Source: Streptomyces liangshanensis (GTDB lineage: Bacteria > Actinomycetota > Actinomycetes > Streptomycetales > Streptomycetaceae). Taken from it: a DNA stretch of 64,000 nt. The stretch is from NCBI RefSeq assembly GCF_011694815.1, contig NZ_CP050177.1:6207501-6271500 (forward strand), given 5' to 3'. Position 1 is the first letter of the stretch; each line of letters starts with the position of its first letter. Shown piece by piece: positions 57,684 through 64,000 of the stretch. Both the position numbers and the translations under genes were made by a program. The notes beneath the pieces were generated by a model. That model saw only the letters and a list, made by a program, of their open reading frames with translations, was not told where the DNA came from and did no database searches.

Positions 57684-58505
57684 ATGACCACCGACACGAC
57701 CGGCGCACCCGCCACGGCGACCGGCACCGACCCGGCCCAGGACTGGAAGCGCTGGCACGAACAGCGCGTCTTCACCGTCTCCGCGCCGTACGGCTCGCTC
57801 TCCCTCACCGGCACCCACTGGCTCACCGACTTCCCCGAAGGCCGCCTGCCCGCGATCCCGGGCGTGTGGCGCGCGGACGGCGACGCGGTGGTGCTCACCG
57901 CCGCGGCCGGCGACGGGCTCACCGCCGACGGCGCGCCGCTGACCGGGGAGATCCGGCTGACCGCCGACACCGGGGCGTTCGAGGACGCCAGGATCGCGGC
58001 CGGGGCGCGCCGGCTCGTCGTACTGCGCCGCGAAGGCCTCTGGGCGGTACGCGACTTCGACCCCGGTTCCCCGGCGCGGCGCGCGTTCCTGGGCATCGAG
58101 GCCGCCCCGTACGACGGCGCCTGGGCGCTGACCGGGCACTTCCGGCCCTACGCGAGCCGGACAGTGGTGCTCCCCAATGCGGACGGGCGGGAGCGGGACT
58201 TCACGCTCGGCGGTGAGATCTCCTTCTCCGTGGACGGTACGGAGCACACCCTGCAGGCCGCCGTGGAGCCCGACGGCTCCCTCTGGGTGGTGTTCGCCGA
58301 CACGACCAGTGGGACGGACAGCTTCCGGTTCCGCTTCCTGCGGCCGCCGGCCCCGGACGCGGACGGCACGGTGCGCGTCGACCTCAACCGGGCGGTGCTG
58401 CCGCCGTGCGCTTTCGCGGACCACTTCCTCTGCCCGTTCCCGCCGCCGGGCAACCGGCTCCCGATCGCGGTCCCGGCCGGTGAACGGCGGCTCGTGACCG
58501 GCTGA
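57684..58505 (+). CDS. DUF1684 domain protein
   Basis: A 273-residue beta-rich protein with the DUF1684 pattern: W..R....[59 protein letters not shown], and a C-terminal [35 protein letters not shown]. The role of the family is unknown; here it is the last gene of the monooxygenase operon. ATG 57684 has GGAAAGG 10 bases upstream, inside the preceding gene. Confidence 0.9.
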   Translation: MTTDTTGAPATATGTDPAQDWKRWHEQRVFTVSAPYGSLSLTGTHWLTDFPEGRLPAIPGVWRADGDAVVLTAAAGDGLTADGAPLTGEIRLTADTGAFEDARIAAGARRLVVLRREGLWAVRDFDPGSPARRAFLGIEAAPYDGAWALTGHFRPYASRTVVLPNADGRERDFTLGGEISFSVDGTEHTLQAAVEPDGSLWVVFADTTSGTDSFRFRFLRPPAPDADGTVRVDLNRAVLPPCAFADHFLCPFPPPGNRLPIAVPAGERRLVTG

Positions 58506-58518
58506 TCCGGCACTTCCC

Positions 58519-58556
58519 GCCCTCCCGCACCACCCGTCGCGGTGGCCGGGAGGGCG
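58519..58556 (+). terminator. Terminator hairpin of the monooxygenase operon
   Basis: CGCCCTCCCG pairs with CGGGAGGGCG (58519-58528 with 58547-58556), extended inward by CACCAC/GGTGG; 14 bases after the DUF1684 stop, no T-tract. Confidence 0.75.
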
Positions 58557-58738
58557 GCCTTGCGCCCGGGAGCGGGCGGCCTCGATACTCCCGAACAGTG
58601 CTGGGCCGTCTCTTCCGGATCCTGCCGGGAGACTCCTGTCGGGGACAGGCAGGGGACAAGGACAGGCGCCCCGGCCGCGTCCCACGGGCCCGGGCACCCC
58701 CACCGCCGGGCCCCCGATCCCCCTCGGAGGAACGACAC

Positions 58739-59647
58739 GTGAGGACCAAGCGCACCAACTCCCCGGGCTTACGGCCCGGAACGGCCCGGCTGTTCGCCGC
58801 CGCCACCGGACTCGTGGCCGCCGCCGCGCTCGCGATACCGGCCACGGCGGCCGGCGCCCAGGAGCGGGCCACCGTCCTCGGCGCCGAGTCGCTCACCGCG
58901 GCGAGCGACGCCGTCCTCGCCGCCGACGTGCCGGGCACCGCCTGGTACACCGACCGGGCGAGCGGTGAACTGGTCGTCACGGCCGACCGGACCGTCTCCG
59001 CGGAAGGGATCGCGTCGATCCGGCGGGCGGCCGGGGCCGACGCCGGGGCGCTGCGCGTCGAACGCGTCCCCGGCACACTCTCGCGCCTCATATCCGGCGG
59101 CGACGCCGTCTACACCCCGGGCGGGCGGTGCACCGTGGGATTCAACGTACGAAGCGGCTCCACCTACTACTTCCTGACGGCCGGTCACTGCACCGAGGGC
59201 TATCCGCCCTGGTACGCGGACCCGGCGCACACCATCAGCATCGGCCCCACGGTGGGCTCCAGCTTCCCGGGGAACGACTACGGCCTCGTCCGGTACGACA
59301 ACCCGGCCGTGACCCACCCCGGCACGGTCGGCACCGTCGACATCACCGGCGCCGCCAACGCGACGGTCGGCATGCCCGTCACACGCCTCGGCTCCACCAC
59401 CGGGGTCCACACCGGCACGGTCACCGCCCTGAACGCCACGGTCAACTACGGCAACGGCGACATCGTGTCCGGCCTGATCCGTACCAACGTCTGCGCGGAA
59501 CCGGGCGACAGCGGCGGCCCGCTCCACTCGGGCGGCCGGGCCATCGGCCTGACGTCGGGCGGCAGCGGCAACTGCACCTCGGGCGGCACCACGTACTTCC
59601 AGCCCGTCACGGAGGCACTGACCGCCTACGGGGTCAGCGTCTACTGA
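58739..59647 (+). CDS. Secreted chymotrypsin-like serine protease (streptogrisin family)
   Basis: A 302-residue preproenzyme. A Tat/Sec-like signal peptide (RTKRTN then a hydrophobic stretch ending ATAAGAQE near residue 41) is followed by an alpha-lytic-type pro-region. The mature domain probably starts at [20 protein letters not shown], exactly the streptogrisin A/B processing site. The triad is His in TAGHC, Asp in NDYGLVRYD and Ser in EPGDSGGPL; the cysteines flanking His and Ser form the usual disulfides. GTG 58739 has GGAGG 8 bases upstream. Monocistronic. Confidence 0.95.
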   Translation: MRTKRTNSPGLRPGTARLFAAATGLVAAAALAIPATAAGAQERATVLGAESLTAASDAVLAADVPGTAWYTDRASGELVVTADRTVSAEGIASIRRAAGADAGALRVERVPGTLSRLISGGDAVYTPGGRCTVGFNVRSGSTYYFLTAGHCTEGYPPWYADPAHTISIGPTVGSSFPGNDYGLVRYDNPAVTHPGTVGTVDITGAANATVGMPVTRLGSTTGVHTGTVTALNATVNYGNGDIVSGLIRTNVCAEPGDSGGPLHSGGRAIGLTSGGSGNCTSGGTTYFQPVTEALTAYGVSVY

Positions 59648-59780
59648 CGGCGGCGCCCCCGGCCCGTGGCGGGGCCGGGGTGGCCGAAGCCCGCGGGGGA
59701 GCCCCTGTCCCGGCCGGACGGGAGCTCACCTCTGCGACAATGCCAGGTGGTCGGTGGGACGGAACGGGGGGCCGCGGGCA

Positions 59781-60260
59781 GTGAAACGCATCGGAGTGAC
59801 CGGTCACCGCGACATCCCCGCGGCGGCCAGAGCGCACATCAGGGCCGCCATCGCGGCCGTGCTCCGCGGCCATCCGGGCTCGCTGGAGGCGCTCTCCAGC
59901 CTGGCGGCCGGCGCGGACCAGCTGTTCGCGGACCTCGCGCTCGACCAGGGCGCGGAGCTGACCGTCGTCATCCCCAGCGGGGACTACGAGGACGGCTTCG
60001 ACGACCCCGAGGAGCTGGCCCGCTACCGGGACCTCAAGGACCGGGCCACCCTGGAGGTCAGGATGGCGTTCCCGCACTCCACGGACGAGGCCTACTACGC
60101 GGCGGGCGCGTACATCGCCGACCACTGCGACCGGCTGCTGGCGGTGTGGGACGGCCGCCCGGCCCGCGGTCTCGGCGGGACGGGCGACATCGTGCGGTAC
60201 GCGCGCGAGCGCGGGAAGCCGGTGACGGTGATCTGGTGCGAGGGTGTGGAGCGGGCCTGA
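59781..60260 (+). CDS. SLOG-domain (DprA/LOG-like Rossmann) protein
   Basis: A 159-residue single-domain protein: KRIGVTGHRDIP opens the Rossmann fold, ALSSLAAGADQLFADLALDQGAELTVVIP is the nucleotide-binding middle, and ADHCDRLLAVWDGRPARGLGGTGDIVRYARERGKPVTVIWC the end. This is the pattern of SLOG proteins, predicted by Burroughs and Aravind to sense or process nucleotide-derived signals in conflict systems and often paired with SLATT membrane effectors. The convergent neighbour is just such a membrane protein, 31 bases away. GTG 59781; the upstream G-rich stretch may serve as ribosome site. Confidence 0.8.
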   Translation: MKRIGVTGHRDIPAAARAHIRAAIAAVLRGHPGSLEALSSLAAGADQLFADLALDQGAELTVVIPSGDYEDGFDDPEELARYRDLKDRATLEVRMAFPHSTDEAYYAAGAYIADHCDRLLAVWDGRPARGLGGTGDIVRYARERGKPVTVIWCEGVERA

Positions 60261-60291
60261 CACGCGCCCGCCCCTCCCGGGTTCCGGAGCG

Positions 60292-61227
60292 TCAACTCCG
60301 GTGCCGTACCAGCCAGTCCGTGTGCTGGGGCGAGACGATCCGCTCGGTCTCGTACACGGCGTTCGCCCACTGCGCCTCGGTGACCATCGTCGCCATCGCC
60401 GTGTGCATCGCCGCGAGGTCGTCCTCGACCAACGAGTGGGCGGAGATGAGGGGTTGGTGCCGCCGGATCTCGCTCCACGCCAGGCAGGCCGCCGCGGACG
60501 CCGACAACAGCGCCAGCACGGCGGAGGAGCCGGTGACGGAGAAGCTGCGCAGCACGGCCAGGAAGAGCGCCAGCAGGGTGATGAGGGTGATGGTCACCCC
60601 CCAGAGGGTGGAGGCGTGACGGGAGATCACCGTGCGCCGGTGGTACCAGTTCCGCTGCTCGATGAGCCGGTCCCTGACGTACGTCTCCTTGCGGGCGGTG
60701 AACGACTTGTCCCGCAGCATCTGCATCGGGGGAGTGATGAGCTGCCCCGCCCCTGCCGGGGTCCCGTCGCCGTCCCGCGGGTCCTCCCAGCCCACCTTCT
60801 TGAGCTCCCGCAGGCCGGCCTCCATCCGGGTGGTGAAGAGCCCCGCGGGATCGTCGGCCGCGGAGTCGAAGGGGGCCCCGTGGACCGCGTACCGCCACGA
60901 CATCGACTTGATGAACTCGGCCGCGGAGCGGTTGAGTTGCCAATGCGACTTTGCTCGGTGCCCGGCGGACCTGAGGGTGACCAGGAGTACGCCCGCGTAC
61001 GCCAACGCGCTGAGTGCGCCCACGAGTTGGAACGTGCCCCCGAGCCTCCCCTCCCACGGCAGGGCGGCCAGCGCGGCGGCCACGACCAGGAGCACCAGTT
61101 GGCGGCGGTTGGCGTTGACCGCCTCGCGCTGGCGCCTGATGGCGATCGCGTCCGCATGGTGGAAGAGAACCGGCAGATCAGCGTTTCGGAAGACCATGCT
61201 GTGCAGTGGTCCGCGTAACTCGGCCAT
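60292..61227 (-). CDS. DUF4231 membrane protein (SLATT-like), TTA codon at position 4
   Basis: A 311-residue protein with four hydrophobic helices in two pairs: about 43-60 and 68-86, then 205-226 and 232-250, separated by a cytoplasmic helical stretch with FIKSMSWRYAVHGAPF. This is the DUF4231 plan, a family placed with the SLATT (SMODS/SLOG-associated two-TM effector) domains that may form pores on activation. ATG 61227. Codon 4 is TTA (61216-61218), the rare bldA-dependent leucine codon. Its promoter is in the 201-base region shared with the FxSxx genes, divergently. Confidence 0.82.
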   Translation of the reverse strand: MAELRGPLHSMVFRNADLPVLFHHADAIAIRRQREAVNANRRQLVLLVVAAALAALPWEGRLGGTFQLVGALSALAYAGVLLVTLRSAGHRAKSHWQLNRSAAEFIKSMSWRYAVHGAPFDSAADDPAGLFTTRMEAGLRELKKVGWEDPRDGDGTPAGAGQLITPPMQMLRDKSFTARKETYVRDRLIEQRNWYHRRTVISRHASTLWGVTITLITLLALFLAVLRSFSVTGSSAVLALLSASAAACLAWSEIRRHQPLISAHSLVEDDLAAMHTAMATMVTEAQWANAVYETERIVSPQHTDWLVRHRS

Positions 61228-61335
61228 GTTCGCCCCCGTCTGCTGTGGTGTTGTCACTCGTTCAGATGAATGACGCCTTGCGCGCCGCGTCACGAATTTC
61301 CTGACAACGCTTTTGTCTCGGCCGCCCGCGCCGAG

Positions 61336-61363
61336 TTGCTGTACGAGTTCTGAAGAGTAAAGT
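61336..61363 (+). promoter_or_regulatory. Candidate promoter of the fxs genes
   Basis: TTGCTG (61336-61341), a 16-base spacer and TAAAGT (61358-61363), 65 bases before the precursor start, in the divergent gap 61228-61428. Confidence 0.55.
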
Positions 61364-61428
61364 CGAGCCGCTGACACTGCAACGGTGCCGTGTCTCCTGT
61401 TCGTACCTGATGATCAAGGACGGCCGTC

Positions 61429-61593
61429 GTGACCTTTCAGACCTCTGTCACCTTCGCTCCTGCGAAGAAGAACCGAGTCCCCCTCGCGGAGATCGACGTA
61501 CGCGACACCGAGGTCGCCCAGAAGCTCAACCGGGTGCTTCCCATGCCCGTCGGCCGGGTCAAGCGCGTTTCGGCCTTCAACTCCGCCCTCTAG
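61429..61593 (+). CDS. fxsA: FxSxx-COOH precursor peptide
   Basis: A 54-residue ribosomal peptide from GTG 61429, with AAGGA 8 bases upstream. It ends in VSAFNSAL, so the last five residues are F-N-S-A-L, the FxSxx carboxy terminus that defines FxsA precursors. The leader is basic and Pro-containing (APAKKNRVPLAEIDVRDTEVAQKLN), probably the maturase recognition part. The radical SAM gene starts 9 bases after the stop. In characterised relatives the maturase links the aromatic ring to the residue two positions on, making a three-residue cyclophane; Phe and Ser of the FNS motif are the expected sites here. Confidence 0.85.
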   Translation: MTFQTSVTFAPAKKNRVPLAEIDVRDTEVAQKLNRVLPMPVGRVKRVSAFNSAL

Positions 61594-61602
61594 ACTGGTG
61601 GA

Positions 61603-63855
61603 ATGACAGGACCCCTGGTCCCATTCCGCGAGATCGTCTTAAAGGTCCACAGCCGGTGCGATCTCGCTTGTGACCACTGCTACATCTACGAACACGCCGA
61701 CCAGAGCTGGCGCACCCGCCCGAAGGTGATCTCTGACGAGGCGATTTCCTGGACGGCTCTGCGACTGGCAGAGCATGCCAAGACCCATGCCCTGCCCTCC
61801 GTGTCAGTGATCCTGCACGGAGGGGAGCCTCTGCTCGCGGGCCCCGCCCGGCTGCGGCAGGTCTGTGCCGAGCTGACCGCGGCCCTCGACGGGATCGCCG
61901 CCCTCGATCTGCGCGTCCACACCAACGGGTTGCAGCTCTCTCCCCGTTATCTCGACCTGTTCGACGAGTTCGGCGTCCGGGTGGGCATCTCCCTGGACGG
62001 CGACCGGACGGCCAACGACCGCCACCGCCGCTACGCGGACGGCCGCAGCAGCCACCCCCAGGTCCTCAAGGCCGTCGCCCTGCTCCGCGAGGAGCGCTAC
62101 CGCCACCTCGACCTCGGGCTGCTCTGCACGATCGACGCGGCCAACGACCCCCTCGCGGTGTACGACGCGCTGGCCGCCCTCGACCCGCCGCGCATCGACT
62201 TCCTGCTCCCGCACGCCACCTGGGACGACCCCCCGCCGCGCCCCGACGGCTCGCCCACGGCCTACGCCGACTGGCTGCTGACGATCTTCGACCGCTGGCA
62301 GGAGCAGGGCAGGCCCATGCCGGTACGGCTCTTCGAGTCGGTGCTCTCCACCCTCGGCGGCGGCCCCAGCCTCACCGAATCGCTCGGGCTCGCCCCCACC
62401 GACCTGGTCGTCGTGGAGACCGACGGCTCCCTGGAGCAGGTCGACTCCCTCAAGAGCGCCTACGACGGGGCGGCGGCCACCGGGTTCGACGTCTTCGCCC
62501 ACACCTTCGACGAGGTCGCCGCCCACCCCGGCGTGCGGACCCGTCAGCTCGGCCTCGCCGGGGTCAGCGAGACCTGCCGGCAGTGCCCGGTCGTCCGCTC
62601 CTGCGGCGGCGGCCTCTACACCCACCGCTACGGCTCCGGAGCCGCGTCCGGGCCCGGGGCGGGACCCGCCGGGTTCGACCGGACCTCGGTCTACTGCGCC
62701 GACCTCGAAGCCCTGATCCGCGGGATCGAGTCCCGTACGGCCGCCGCGATCACCTCGCCCGCCGTCACGGACACCGGCGAACTGCTCGGCGCCCAGCTGG
62801 AACTGACCCGCTCGCTGCTCGCCGAGCTCCACTCCGAGCTGGCCGGCCGGGGCGGCGCCTCCTGGCAGGAGGCCTGGGAGCTGGCCGGGGAGGTGGAGCG
62901 GCGCTCCGACGCGCTGGACGAGCTGCTCGCCCACCCGTACACCCGGCCCTGGCTGGTCGACTCCGTCGCGGCCCTGCGCGAGGAGCGCCCGGAGGCGCCG
63001 GGCACCGCGCTCCGGCTGGCGGCCCATGTCGCCGCCGCCGTGATCCGCGGGGGCCTGGACCTGCCCGTGCGGGTCGGCCACCGGGACGGCTTCCTGCACC
63101 TGCCCACCCTCGGGGTGCTGCGCCTGGACGACGGGGCGGGGCGGTACGGCTCCCACGAGGAGGCCGAGGTACGCGTCGTGGAGCGGGGCTTCCTGGTGCG
63201 CGCCGGCGCGCGGGAGCTGCTGGTCGCGCGCCCCGAGGAGGCCACCCCGGACTGGCGGCCCGTGCGCCGGCTGGCCCGCGACGGCGCCCCCGGCCTCGCG
63301 CTCGACGACCTCGATCCGTACCGCGACCGCTTCGGCGCGCCCGTCCACCCCGGGCTCGGGGACGCGGCGGCGGCCGACTGGAGCGCCCGGCTCGCGGCGG
63401 CCTGGGGGCTGCTGCGGGACGCCGTACCGGACCAGGCGGCGGAGGCGGCGGGGACGCTGTCCACGCTGACGCCCCTGCTGTCGGCGGGCACCGGCGCGGC
63501 GGCCGACCCGCCCGGCTACGGCGCCCTCGGCCTCCCCGTCCACGGGGACGCCGGGGAGCTGGCGCTCGCGCTGCTGCGCGGCTTCCGCGCGGCGAAGCTG
63601 CGGGCGCTCACCGAAGTGACCGACCTGTACGCGCTGGACGGCGCGTGGAGCCGCCCCGCGCCCTGGCGGGACACGCCGGTCGCGGTGTCGGAGCTGCTGG
63701 CCGGGGCGTACGAACGGGTCGGTCTCGCGGCGTACGACGGCGCCTACCGGGACCACGCCCGCCGGGCGCTGGACACGCTGGAGGCCGCGGCCGAACTCAC
63801 GGTCGGCGGGAAGAGCCTGCTGGCCGCCCTGTGGAAAGAGGTCGACCATGCCTGA
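61603..63855 (+). CDS. fxsB: FxsB-family radical SAM/SPASM maturase with inactive metallohydrolase-like extension
   Basis: A 750-residue maturase. The radical SAM cluster motif is Cys19-x3-Cys23-x2-Cys26 (SRCDLACDHCYIYEH). A SPASM domain near residues 320-370 carries auxiliary-cluster cysteines (ETCRQCPVVRSCGGGLY ... VYCADL). From about residue 400 runs the FxsB-type C-terminal extension. In many relatives this contains an HExxH metal site; here the equivalent region (LLRGFRAAKLRALTEVTDLY, around 655-675) has none and no HExxH occurs elsewhere, so it is an inactivated-extension form. Codon 13 is TTA (61639-61641). The stop overlaps the next gene by 8 bases. Confidence 0.9.
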   Translation: MTGPLVPFREIVLKVHSRCDLACDHCYIYEHADQSWRTRPKVISDEAISWTALRLAEHAKTHALPSVSVILHGGEPLLAGPARLRQVCAELTAALDGIAALDLRVHTNGLQLSPRYLDLFDEFGVRVGISLDGDRTANDRHRRYADGRSSHPQVLKAVALLREERYRHLDLGLLCTIDAANDPLAVYDALAALDPPRIDFLLPHATWDDPPPRPDGSPTAYADWLLTIFDRWQEQGRPMPVRLFESVLSTLGGGPSLTESLGLAPTDLVVVETDGSLEQVDSLKSAYDGAAATGFDVFAHTFDEVAAHPGVRTRQLGLAGVSETCRQCPVVRSCGGGLYTHRYGSGAASGPGAGPAGFDRTSVYCADLEALIRGIESRTAAAITSPAVTDTGELLGAQLELTRSLLAELHSELAGRGGASWQEAWELAGEVERRSDALDELLAHPYTRPWLVDSVAALREERPEAPGTALRLAAHVAAAVIRGGLDLPVRVGHRDGFLHLPTLGVLRLDDGAGRYGSHEEAEVRVVERGFLVRAGARELLVARPEEATPDWRPVRRLARDGAPGLALDDLDPYRDRFGAPVHPGLGDAAAADWSARLAAAWGLLRDAVPDQAAEAAGTLSTLTPLLSAGTGAAADPPGYGALGLPVHGDAGELALALLRGFRAAKLRALTEVTDLYALDGAWSRPAPWRDTPVAVSELLAGAYERVGLAAYDGAYRDHARRALDTLEAAAELTVGGKSLLAALWKEVDHA

Positions 63856-64000
63856 CGCGACGGACGAGGCGACGCCGGGGACGGTGGCCGCGCTGGTCGC
63901 CGATCTGAGGGCCCTCGGGGTCACGGAGGGGACGACCCTCCTCGTCCACGCCTCCCTGGGCTCCACCGGCCTCGCCCCCGACACCCTGCGCACCGCCCTG
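63848..64000 (+). CDS. AAC(3)-type N-acetyltransferase family protein (partial, runs off window)
   Basis: Only the first 51 residues are present. The start (TVAALVADLRALGVTEGTTLLVHASLGSTGLAPDTL) matches the N-terminus of the aminoglycoside 3-N-acetyltransferase family (LR-x-LGV-x-x-G-x-x-L-VH-x-SL-x-S-x-G). Similar genes often stand next to fxsB, where their substrate is not an established aminoglycoside; N-acetylation of the modified peptide or a signal is possible. ATG lies within the end of fxsB, so translation is coupled. Confidence 0.75.
   Translation, partial: MPDATDEATPGTVAALVADLRALGVTEGTTLLVHASLGSTGLAPDTLRTAL

Noticed and set aside
62800..63855. Active HExxH hydroxylase domain in FxsB
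   Set aside because: No HExxH anywhere in the extension; the matching helix reads GFRAAKLRAL.

Overview
The window is very GC-rich with strong third-position GC bias, many GTG starts and almost no TTA codons. Together with the actinomycete gene families (TlyA, NrtR, SepF-like, streptogrisin, FxSxx peptide) this indicates a Streptomyces chromosome or a very close relative. It opens at the 3' end of an rRNA operon (23S end, 5S, terminator). The order tlyA-nadK-recN ... pyrG-Nudix ... parA-scpA-scpB-pseudouridine synthase ... cmk-der matches the conserved actinobacterial core order also seen in Mycobacterium (Rv1694-Rv1713), so most of the first 40 kb is vertically inherited core.

Layout. 1-5.9 kb: rRNA end, an Arg/Gly-rich TPR protein, a DUF1015 protein and a HAD phosphatase. 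6.0-7.9 kb: the remains of an iron-siderophore locus, with an intact siderophore-interacting reductase, a broken lipoprotein gene, an intact-looking iron box and an ABC ATPase fragment. 8-12.5 kb: SCP2 protein, tlyA, nadK, recN. 12.6-18.2 kb: GT4 glycosyltransferase, PucR regulator, methyltransferase, GH15 glycoside hydrolase. 18.6-30.4 kb: pyrG, ADP-ribose-type Nudix hydrolase, STAND/TPR protein, ald, then parA, an RHH-like protein, scpA, scpB and an RsuA/RluB-type pseudouridine synthase. 30.5-35.6 kb: an NAD salvage and ADP-ribose cluster (pnuC, NadR-like, NrtR, ADP-ribosylglycohydrolase, two polymerase-beta-type nucleotidyltransferases) behind a palindrome that fits an NrtR operator. 35.7-40.1 kb: tyrA, cmk, acyltransferase, der.

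40.2-58.5 kb is more variable: paired hypothetical genes, glycosyltransferases, an I78 inhibitor-like protein, a PAP2 phosphatase, a DHA2 exporter, an acyl-CoA dehydrogenase, a SepF-like protein, a DUF5685 protein with a remarkable cysteine tail, and a four-gene operon (FAD/NAD(P)-binding protein, two LLM flavin monooxygenases, DUF1684 protein).

58.7-64 kb is the most interesting part. A secreted streptogrisin-like protease is followed by a convergent SLOG-domain/DUF4231 (SLATT-like membrane effector) pair, and then by an FxSxx ribosomal peptide system: a 54-residue precursor ending in FNSAL, a radical SAM/SPASM FxsB maturase whose C-terminal extension shows no HExxH, and the start of an AAC(3)-like acetyltransferase that runs off the window. 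The DUF4231 gene and fxsB both carry a TTA codon near their start, which predicts bldA (developmental) control of both.
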